Part shown: piece by piece, positions 1-5,347 of the stretch
Layout: every line of letters begins with the position of its first letter
Numbering within the stretch: position 1 is the first letter of the stretch
Assembly (NCBI GenBank): GCA_034716535.1
Contig: JAYEJW010000283.1
Location: 1-11,637, forward strand
Origin: JAYEJW01 sp034716535
GTDB lineage: Bacteria; Pseudomonadota; Gammaproteobacteria; Chromatiales; Chromatiaceae
Direction: 5' to 3'
DNA length: 11,637 nt
Notes under the pieces: model-generated
Database searches by the model: none
What the model saw: the letters and a program-made list of their open reading frames with translations, nothing else
What the model was told of the DNA's origin: nothing
Translations under genes and position numbers: made by a program

Positions 1-1
1 G

Positions 2-352
2 GATCCTTACGATGAGTTGATGCTTGATGTCGTCGATGTAAAGGATCTTGGCAGCGGCGTGATCGGCGGTGTTGAATGCGATTTCCTCGCTTTTCGGAAA
101 AAAGAAGTCGATTACCAGATCTGGATTGCGCAAGGGGAACACCCCTATCCTTGCCGATTTGTCATCACCTCCAAGCTCCTTACCAGTGGACCGCAATACA
201 CCATTCAGACCAGGAACTGGAAGACCGGGGATGAGGTCGCAGCAGCTGATTTCAGCTTCAAGAACCCAACGAACGCCAAGAAGGTAGATCTGAAGGATCT
301 TGAGGGTACGGATGAATTGCCGGGGCATTTCGTGATAGGAGAATCTCAATGA
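2..352 (+). CDS. DUF2092 family predicted periplasmic protein, C-terminal part (5' truncated by window edge)
   Basis: The frame is open from the first bases of the window to a TGA at 350-352, so this is the last ~116 residues of a longer protein; the TTG and ATG codons at 17-22 are internal. The visible part matches my memory of the DUF2092 family (predicted periplasmic proteins of unknown function): a GVECDFLAFR segment, then QIWIAQGEHPYPCRFVITSK, a TIQTRNWKTGDEV strand and an FKNP...KKVDLKDL ending. It looks like a beta-rich lipid- or ligand-binding fold, with no catalytic motif visible. The signal peptide expected in the family would lie upstream of the window. The stop overlaps the start of the next gene (ATGA), so the two are probably co-translated and both exported. 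Family assignment is fairly sure; function is unknown. Confidence 0.85.
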   Translation, partial: DPYDELMLDVVDVKDLGSGVIGGVECDFLAFRKKEVDYQIWIAQGEHPYPCRFVITSKLLTSGPQYTIQTRNWKTGDEVAAADFSFKNPTNAKKVDLKDLEGTDELPGHFVIGESQ

Positions 353-561
353 GCATGTCGAAGCGATTCGGTATCTTAATGATTGCCGGAACCATCGTGG
401 TTTGTGGATCTGAAATTGGAGAGCGGCTTTCAATCCCATGGGTTCACAGTTTGATCCCGACTGCCGAAGCCAGAGTCGGGCGTCCACTAACGCCAGTGAG
501 CGTTGCCGGAGTGGGGCGACGCACGGTGCGACGTTGCGCAGCAGGCGTATATAACTGTTAG
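349..561 (+). CDS. Small exported protein, companion of the DUF2092 gene
   Basis: This 70-residue protein starts at the ATG overlapping the upstream TGA by 4 bases, the normal sign of translational coupling. Residues 4-19 are a basic-then-hydrophobic signal segment (SKRFGILMIAGTIVVC). A longer leader follows, with a plausible signal peptidase site after PTAEA near residue 41. The mature part is very short and basic (RVGRPLTPVSVAGVGRRTVR) and ends CAAGVYNC with two cysteines. I recognise the GRPLTPVSVAGV block as typical of a small secreted protein found beside DUF2092 genes, but know no function for it. Relatives that I recall carry a longer Tyr/Gly/Cys-rich tail, so this copy may be shortened; a hairpin begins at its stop codon. 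An intact small gene is likely, with function unknown. Confidence 0.75.
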   Translation: MSMSKRFGILMIAGTIVVCGSEIGERLSIPWVHSLIPTAEARVGRPLTPVSVAGVGRRTVRRCAAGVYNC

Positions 562-595
562 TTTTGCTGGTATCGTTAATACCCGGAAGCAAAAC
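561..595. repeat. Hairpin directly after the small exported-protein gene
   Basis: An 8-base perfect inverted repeat (gttttgct at 561-568, agcaaaac at 588-595) encloses a second stem (ggtat at 569-573, atacc at 579-583) with loop cgtta. Four unpaired bases (584-587) lie on the 3' side. It begins on the last base of the preceding stop codon. There is no clean T-run after it on the plus strand, so it may be an mRNA 3'-end stabiliser or weak terminator rather than a canonical intrinsic terminator. Confidence 0.5.
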
Positions 596-1099
596 CAACA
601 GCCACAGTTATCGGCACTGGACAAGCGGAAGCATGCCCGGATAGAGCGGACAGATCTATTTCCCCAGGAACAGGCTGCGGTGGCTGATCTCGGCCTGACT
701 TCCGCTCGACCGGGATGCACCTTTGAAAAGGCAACCGGTTATCCGCGTGCCGCCTCACTCGAACTGATAGGCCTATGGCTAACCGGTATCGCAGTAAGTA
801 AGCCGTATATCTTATCCGCAGTCCCTCAACACCGCCCCACTATGGTTCGCCCTGGTGGGGTTTCTCGTTAGGATCCGACGTGCTTTCTCGGATTGTGGCT
901 CCGCATGTGAGCCGTTGGCGAGGTGGGGCACTTCGAGAAATTCTACTGTTGGAAACACGAAAAAATCGAAATGAGGATCGCTCTCCTTCGGGCAGGTTCG
1001 GCAAGCAGCAGAGGTAGCCGGGCCTCTATGGACCTTGCTTGCGGCCCGAACGGCCCCCAGTTTCGTAGCTTCCGACAGTCGTGACCGAGGAGATCGCCG
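562..1099. other. 538-bp stretch without a supportable gene
   Basis: No open frame here has family resemblance, signal sequence or ribosome binding site that I can support. Visible structure: the hairpin at 561-595; an 8-bp inverted repeat accggtta (734-741) / taaccggt (780-787) with a 38-nt loop; and a strong UUCG hairpin at 835-869. Between 871 and 1086 I see nothing except the Shine-Dalgarno of the next gene. The block 600-869 could be a small structured RNA ending in the terminator, or decayed coding sequence; I cannot decide between these. Confidence 0.5.
835..869 (+). terminator. Putative intrinsic terminator with UUCG loop
   Basis: The stem ccccac (835-840) / gtgggg (855-860) has an inner ggttcgcc (844-851), that is GG-UUCG-CC, an extra-stable tetraloop. 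In between are a T-G wobble, an A-T pair and one T-C mismatch. The hairpin is followed by tttctcgtt (861-869), a moderately T-rich tract. It would stop transcription coming from the DUF2092 operon or from an unannotated small RNA in 600-830, insulating the ATPase gene downstream. Confidence 0.6.
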
Positions 1100-1918
1100 G
1101 TGCAGCATGAGCTGAGAGTCCTGAAGCCCGAGGAGCACTTCATCGACGCAGAGCCCTATTACGAGCCGGTGGGGGACGAGATCGCGGTGTTCGAGGCGGC
1201 TTACCGCAACGGATTGCCGATTCTGCTCAAGGGCCCCACGGGCTGCGGCAAGACCCGCTTCATGGAGCACATGGCTTGGCGGCTCAAGCGTCCGCTGATC
1301 ACCGTCTCGTGCCACGACGACCTGACCTCTTCGGATCTGGTGGGTCGCTTCCTGGTCAAGGGCGGCGAGACCATCTGGGTCGATGGCCCCTTGGCTCGGG
1401 CGGTGCGCGCGGGCGGCATCTGCTATCTCGACGAGATCGTTGAGGCGCGAAAAGATACAACGGTGGTCATTCATCCTCTGGCCGATGACCGTCGTGTGCT
1501 CCCCATGGAGAAGGTCGGGGAGCTGTTGGAGGCGCCGGACGAGTTCTGCCTCGCCATTTCCTACAATCCTGGATACCAGAGTGTGCTCAAGGACCTCAAA
1601 CAGAGCACGCGGCAGCGATTCGTAGCCTTGGAGTTCGACTATCCGGGAGCGGTCCTCGAGCAGAGAATCGTGGAGAAGGAGTCGGGCATCGACGCCGGAG
1701 CGGCGCGCCAGCTCGTGAAGTTCGCGCACATGACCCGCAACCTCAAGGGACAGGGTCTGGACGAAGGTGCATCGACGCGTCTGCTCGTCCACGCTGCCAA
1801 GCTGATGGTCGCCGGGGTGGAGCCGGTAACCGCCTGTCGTAGCTCCATCGCCCAGGCCCTGACCGATGACGCGGAAATGCTGTCTGCTGTCAACGAGCTC
1901 AGCGCGTCCCTGTTCTGA
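1100..1918 (+). CDS. cbbQ: CbbQ/NirQ/NorQ-type MoxR AAA+ ATPase
   Basis: A 272-residue AAA+ ATPase of the MoxR group, which uses ATP hydrolysis to activate or remodel metalloenzymes: Rubisco for CbbQ, nitric or nitrite reductase for NorQ/NirQ. It acts as a hexamer in the cytoplasm with a von Willebrand factor A (VWA) partner (CbbO or NorD). Visible motifs: Walker A GPTGCGKT at 45-52, a SCHDDLTSSDLVGR pore-loop region at 70-83, Walker B ICYLDE at 107-112, sensor 1 SYNPGY at 154-159, arginine finger QRF at 172-174, and sensor 2 DEGASTR at 221-227. Length is normal for the family and every key residue is present. The GTG start is supported by GAGGAG at 1087-1092, seven bases upstream. Neither Rubisco, nor nitric oxide reductase, nor a VWA partner is adjacent, so whether it is CbbQ or NorQ cannot be told from here; the symbol is provisional. 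Confidence 0.9.
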   Translation: MQHELRVLKPEEHFIDAEPYYEPVGDEIAVFEAAYRNGLPILLKGPTGCGKTRFMEHMAWRLKRPLITVSCHDDLTSSDLVGRFLVKGGETIWVDGPLARAVRAGGICYLDEIVEARKDTTVVIHPLADDRRVLPMEKVGELLEAPDEFCLAISYNPGYQSVLKDLKQSTRQRFVALEFDYPGAVLEQRIVEKESGIDAGAARQLVKFAHMTRNLKGQGLDEGASTRLLVHAAKLMVAGVEPVTACRSSIAQALTDDAEMLSAVNELSASLF

Positions 1919-1940
1919 CCGGCGCTGAAAATTTGCGGTG

Positions 1941-1961
1941 GCCCGCTTGATTTTCGCGGGC
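1941..1961 (+). terminator. Hairpin after the MoxR ATPase gene, weak terminator candidate
   Basis: A perfect 6-bp GC stem, gcccgc (1941-1946) / gcgggc (1956-1961), has a 9-nt loop, 22 bases after the stop codon. An alternative pairing joins gaaaat (1927-1932) with attttc (1950-1955). The sequence after the stem (tgggttggc) is poor in T, so efficient intrinsic termination is doubtful. Confidence 0.35.
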
Positions 1962-2022
1962 TGGGTTGGCACCCTGCCGAAGCGCTGCGAAGAGCGGTTC
2001 CGAGCGGCGTCATAATTATCCT

Positions 2023-2030
2023 AAGGAGGA
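2023..2030 (+). promoter_or_regulatory. Strong ribosome binding site that fixes the MlaC-like start
   Basis: AAGGAGGA lies five bases before the ATG at 2036 and only two bases before an in-frame TTG at 2033. This spacing makes the ATG the real start. It is the best Shine-Dalgarno in the window and suggests high translation. Confidence 0.8.
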
Positions 2031-2035
2031 ATTTG

Positions 2036-2656
2036 ATGAAACCCCATTTCTGGTTGCCCTTCGTCGTTTTATTGGGCTTCGGCGGTGCAGTACAGGCACA
2101 GCCGCAATATGGCTATGGACCACCACCCGGTGCCTACCGCCCCGCGCCGCGCGTCACGCCGTCCTCGGAGGCCGCCGCGGTGCTGCGCAAGGGCATGGAT
2201 GAGATGCTCGAGTTCCTGGGCCAGGAAGAGAAGCCCAACAAGCTGCAGGTCGCGGCCTTTCTGGACAAGGAGATCGCACCCTACTTCGACTTCGATTACA
2301 TGGCGAAATGGGTTGCCGGGCCCCGCTTCTCGGGCATGAGCGAGGAGCAGCGCGAGGCGCTTGCGGCCAAGCTCGAGGCCCGTTTCCTTGGCGCACTGGC
2401 CGGTCAGCTCTCCAAGTACGAGGGCCAGAAGGTGCGCTTCCTGCGTCCGCGGATGTCCCGCGGTGGGGCCGTCACTGTCGGCGTCGGGATCCTGCGACCG
2501 GGGACCTATCCGTCCAAGATGGACTTCCGCATGTACCGTTCCGCAGACGGTTGGAAGGTCTATGACGTGGTTACGAACGGGCGCAGCGTCTCTTCCTACT
2601 ACCGCGTACAGTTCAATCGCGCCTCCGCACCGCCCCGGCCGAAGATGTACCGCTAA
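2036..2656 (+). CDS. Stand-alone MlaC-family periplasmic phospholipid-transport-like protein
   Basis: A 206-residue exported protein. Residues 1-21 form a signal peptide (basic start, hydrophobic core PFVVLLGFGGAV, AQA-type cleavage before Q22). A Pro/Gly/Tyr-rich linker follows (about 22-42), then an MlaC-type domain (about 45-190). That domain shows the family's FLDKEIAPYFDFDYMAKWV block at 75-93, an E-rich helix at 103-117, and a FLRPR...VGVGILRPG...MDFRMYRSADGWKVYDVV beta-sheet end. MlaC carries phospholipid between the outer-membrane MlaA complex and the inner-membrane MlaFEDB transporter. No mlaA, B, D, E or F gene is beside it, so it is an orphan copy that may bind another lipid or hopanoid. 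The family call is good; the partner is unknown. Confidence 0.85.
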   Translation: MKPHFWLPFVVLLGFGGAVQAQPQYGYGPPPGAYRPAPRVTPSSEAAAVLRKGMDEMLEFLGQEEKPNKLQVAAFLDKEIAPYFDFDYMAKWVAGPRFSGMSEEQREALAAKLEARFLGALAGQLSKYEGQKVRFLRPRMSRGGAVTVGVGILRPGTYPSKMDFRMYRSADGWKVYDVVTNGRSVSSYYRVQFNRASAPPRPKMYR

Positions 2657-3017
2657 CTCGTCATGAGATCCGTGTCGCTACCGACCATGTGAACATGGTC
2701 GTCAGCAAGGAAGACCCTCTCCCCGGCCCTCTCCCGGAACGGGAGAGGGGGAAAAGGGTTGTTCCGTCCGTGGAACGTTTGTTCACAATTGCCCTCACCC
2801 CGGCCCTCTCCCACGGGAGAGGGGGGGCCGGGAGCGCCTTCGGCGCGGATTTAAACAGTAGCGATGGAGTGAATCTCGCGGGCCGGAGGGGCCCGCGACA
2901 CAGGGCGTTCGGCGGAAGCAGCAACGGAGCAGCCGGAAACGGGCCTGCGATCCGGCTGTCCGAAAAAACGAGATTCCGTTCTTCGGGCGCGCCGACCTAA
3001 TCATCCGCACGCACACC
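2657..3017. repeat. 361-bp intergenic block of REP-like palindromes
   Basis: No gene is visible. Two copies of the same palindrome lie in direct orientation: ccctctccc (2727-2735) / gggagaggg (2741-2749), and ccctctcc (2804-2811) / ggagaggg (2816-2823). Each is preceded by an accccggc-like segment. Further hairpins: gttcc/ggaac (2761-2776), gcgcc/ggcgc (2834-2846), and cgcgggcc (2877-2884) / ggcccgcg (2890-2897). The ctctcccg...cgggagag unit is a well-known class of repetitive extragenic palindrome in many bacterial genomes. It may also end transcription of the MlaC-like gene. The rest, 2900-3017, shows nothing recognisable. Confidence 0.75.
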
Positions 3018-3554
3018 ATGAACCAGGACCTGCCAGGGCCCGACGACTTTCCCTCGCGCATGGGCAAGGCCATGCTGTTCGCCGCCTGGATCGCGGCATT
3101 GGCCCTCCTGGTTCTGCTGTTTCATCGCTTGGTGAGCGATCGCGAAAACCCGAATCGGGACGTTGAGGTCGCCCTGGACGCTGCGGGCAGGCCGCAGGTT
3201 GTGCTTCAGCGCAATAGCGCCGGGCACTATGTGGCAACGGGCCGGATCAACGGCGAGCCCGTGGTCTTCCTCGTCGATACCGGTGCCACGGACGTCGCCC
3301 TGCCGCTGGACGTGGCACGGCGATTCGATCTGCCGCTCGGTCCTCCGAGCATGAGCAGGACCGCCAATGGAAACGTGCGGACCTGGAGCGCCCGCCTCGA
3401 TAGCGTGGACCTCGGCGGCCTCGTGGCCCGCAGGGTGCCGGCATCCGTCTTGCCCAACATGCCGGGAGAGCAGGTGCTGCTCGGGATGAGCTATCTGAAG
3501 CGCTTCGAGCTGATCCAGCGTGACGGCACCCTGACACTGCGCCCGCCGCTGTAA
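3018..3554 (+). CDS. Membrane-anchored retropepsin-like (clan AA) aspartic protease
   Basis: A 178-residue protein of the bacterial retroviral-type aspartic protease family (TIGR02281-like). A short cytoplasmic N-terminus (DFPSRMGKAM) leads into one membrane segment at about 20-37 (LFAAWIAALALLVLLFH), so the catalytic domain faces the periplasm. The active-site motif is FLVDTGATDVALP at 84-96, with D87 as catalytic aspartate. The flap/second-half motif VLLGMSYLKRFEL at 153-165 is typical. One aspartate per chain means it must dimerise to be active. The substrate is unknown. The start at 3018 keeps the short N-terminal extension usual in this family; an ATG at 3060 is possible but would remove it. 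No clear Shine-Dalgarno is visible. It converges on the GGT-like gene. Confidence 0.88.
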   Translation: MNQDLPGPDDFPSRMGKAMLFAAWIAALALLVLLFHRLVSDRENPNRDVEVALDAAGRPQVVLQRNSAGHYVATGRINGEPVVFLVDTGATDVALPLDVARRFDLPLGPPSMSRTANGNVRTWSARLDSVDLGGLVARRVPASVLPNMPGEQVLLGMSYLKRFELIQRDGTLTLRPPL

Positions 3555-3569
3555 GCCCGAAACGCCAGG

Positions 3570-3718
3570 CTACTACAGCAGCGCCTAAGTTTCTCTAACA
3601 GTCATCATGCCAGTTGGTTTTCTTCGCGCCCTTCGCGCCCTTCGCGCCCTTCGCGCCCTTCGCGGCTTCGCGTGAGACTTTCTCTCTTGTTACGGAGTCT
3701 TAGGCGCGCCTGTACTAG
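3570..3718. repeat. 149-bp element with terminal inverted repeats and 9-bp tandem repeats
   Basis: The left end (3570-3600) and the right end read in reverse (3718-3688) match at 24 of 31 positions by my count, and at 17 of 20 in the outer part, with the core gcgcctaag / cttaggcgc perfect (3581-3589 / 3699-3707). Inside, cttcgcgcc is repeated four times without error (3622-3657), followed by a fifth variant copy cttcgcggc (3658-3666) and a partial copy. It looks like a small non-autonomous mobile or REP-like element lying between two convergent genes. Its right end contains the stop codon of the GGT-like gene (3715-3717). No transposase is encoded. Confidence 0.65.
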
Positions 3719-5247
3719 ACGTACCGCACGACCCCGCCGCGGCGCGGGTCGCCGGCCCCCGAGAGGTCTCCGTTCGGGTCGCGCGAGATGCTGTGAGCGC
3801 CGCCGAAGAAGACGCTGGTCTCGTTCCACAGCTTGATGTGCGGCCAGCGCTTCGCAAGCTCCGCCAGGGTCTCGGCGGCGACCGGCGGCTCCAGGTTCAG
3901 CAGGTCCCCTTCGTAGTGGATGCGCGGGGCCGCCACCGCCTCTTCCAGAGGCAGGTGGAAATCGACCAGGTTGCACAACACCTGAAGGATCGCGCTGCGG
4001 ATGCGGTTGGATCCGCTGGAACCGGTGACCACCCAGGTGCCGTCCGCACGCTCCAGCAGGGTAGGGGACATCATGGAGCTGATCCGCCGGTCGAGCGGCC
4101 AACGGTGAAAGCCTTGGGGATTGATGTCTTCCTCGCCCAACATATTATTGAGCACGATACCTGTTCCCGTCAGGACGTAGCCGGCGCCCTCGCCGTTGGA
4201 AAGGCTCAGGCTCGCCAGGTTGCCCTCGCTGTCGGCGATGCTGATCTGGGTGGTGCCGCGACGGAACACCGCCTCGCGGCGCATGATCTCGAAGAGCTCG
4301 GCGGCCAACGCGTCCGCGGGGCCTCCCGTCAGCTCCTGCCCCTCCCTGCGCAGGCGTTGTGTGAGACTCATTGCGGTCGCCAGGGTATGGACGTGTTGGG
4401 ATCCGCCGCGAGGGTAGTCGCCGAGCCCTGCCTCACCCAGCAATCCAAGGGCGAACAGGACTAGCGGTCCCCCGAGGGCGGGTTGGGGGTTGGTGAAGAT
4501 GCGATCGCCGCGGTATGTGCCGGTCAGGGGGGGGCGTCTGACCACCTGGTACGAGGTAAGATCCTCCTCGCTCAGGTGCCCGCCATGGTCGGCACAGTCC
4601 GAGACAAGGCGCTCACCCCAGGGGCCGTCGTAAAGCACTTTTTCACCTTCGTCAGCCATGGTCTGCAGGCTCTCCGCCAGGTCCGGCTGGCGAACGATCT
4701 CTCCCGGCCCGGCCAGGCGGTCGGGCCTTTCGGAAGAGGCATGGGGCGCGAAGGCATCGGCGCTGGCGCGCAGGATGGGCTCCACAATGGTGGCGATATG
4801 GTGTTGGAAGGGGTTGAGTACGATACCGTCTTTTGCGTACATGCATGCGGGTTCTACCAGCTCCCGAAGCGGTAGGCGGCAGAGGTCGCGCTGTACGGCG
4901 CAAAGTCCCGCGACGGCTCCGGGCGTTGCGATGGCCCCCATCCCGATGTGGAACTCCTGGGTCGCATCACCGAAGTCCACCACGACCGGATAGAGATCCG
5001 TTTCAGGTTCGGGGCGCTTGCGCCGTGGGGTCTGGGTGAAGAAGTCATAGAGCGAGGGTGGCCCCGAGGCGGGTTTGGCGAGCAGGAACCCGCCACCCCC
5101 GAGGGAAGCGAGCACAGGCTCGGCGACGCTCGCGGCACACAAGGCGGCGACGGCTGCATCGAACGCGTTGCCTCCGGCGGTCAAGACATCGGCCGCGGCT
5201 TCGGCGGTCTTTTCGTGACCGGCGGCAATGACGCCCATCTGTACCAT
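3715..5247 (-). CDS. Gamma-glutamyltransferase-like N-terminal nucleophile hydrolase
   Basis: A 510-residue protein of the gamma-glutamyltransferase (GGT) family, which self-cleaves to expose a threonine nucleophile. Visible: the start GVIAAGHEKTAEAAADVLTA, AGGNAFDAAVAA at 24-35, LGGGGFLL at 49-56, the processing site RRGTTQIS with predicted nucleophile T332, VLNNMLGEEDINP at 365-377, SSMMSPTLL at 390-398 and the GSSGSNRI oxyanion/binding loop at 409-416. There is no signal peptide, so it should be cytoplasmic, unlike classical periplasmic GGT. The usual DxRE-type arginine that holds the gamma-glutamyl carboxylate is replaced in the YDFFTQTPRR segment, so the substrate may not be glutathione. 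I chose the ATG at 5247; the ATG at 5238 is an alternative, and the longer open frame to 5517 overlaps the divergent gene and is not homologous. The stop lies in the inverted-repeat element. Confidence 0.85.
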   Translation of the reverse strand: MVQMGVIAAGHEKTAEAAADVLTAGGNAFDAAVAALCAASVAEPVLASLGGGGFLLAKPASGPPSLYDFFTQTPRRKRPEPETDLYPVVVDFGDATQEFHIGMGAIATPGAVAGLCAVQRDLCRLPLRELVEPACMYAKDGIVLNPFQHHIATIVEPILRASADAFAPHASSERPDRLAGPGEIVRQPDLAESLQTMADEGEKVLYDGPWGERLVSDCADHGGHLSEEDLTSYQVVRRPPLTGTYRGDRIFTNPQPALGGPLVLFALGLLGEAGLGDYPRGGSQHVHTLATAMSLTQRLRREGQELTGGPADALAAELFEIMRREAVFRRGTTQISIADSEGNLASLSLSNGEGAGYVLTGTGIVLNNMLGEEDINPQGFHRWPLDRRISSMMSPTLLERADGTWVVTGSSGSNRIRSAILQVLCNLVDFHLPLEEAVAAPRIHYEGDLLNLEPPVAAETLAELAKRWPHIKLWNETSVFFGGAHSISRDPNGDLSGAGDPRRGGVVRYV

Positions 5248-5347
5248 GATGGGATACCTGTCGTAAAAACCGTAAGGATACAACGCTAAAGTAAAAATGT
5301 GCGTTGGTCGTTTCTTCAGTCTATTGTGATCCTTGCGTTTCCTGGCA
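5248..5347. promoter_or_regulatory. Divergent promoter region between GGT-like gene and FGE-fold gene
   Basis: About 100 bp, clearly more AT-rich than its surroundings, separates two genes transcribed away from each other, so both promoters should lie here. I could not identify convincing -35/-10 pairs or an operator. Confidence 0.45.

Noticed and set aside
1..6. BamHI site (ggatcc) exactly at the window start, suggesting a clone boundary
   Set aside because: Other ggatcc sites occur at about 871, 4010 and 4399, so a single terminal site is not evidence of a cloning junction.
503..871. A 122-codon plus-strand open frame after the small exported protein
   Set aside because: It overlaps the end of that gene, runs through two hairpins and the terminator, has no Shine-Dalgarno and no recognisable motif.
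812..1972. A 386-codon open frame on the minus strand opposite the ATPase gene
   Set aside because: It mirrors a well-supported AAA+ gene in GC-rich DNA, shows no domain or low-complexity-free motif, and its length is explained by codon bias of the real gene.
3622..3666. Possible CRISPR array in the cttcgcgcc repeats
   Set aside because: The units are 9 bp and directly abutting, with no spacers; this is a simple tandem array.
3605..4102. Minus-strand frame with REGREGREG repeats next to the GGT-like gene
   Set aside because: The repeats are translation of the 9-bp array in the inverted-repeat element, and the rest is a shadow frame of the GGT-like gene.
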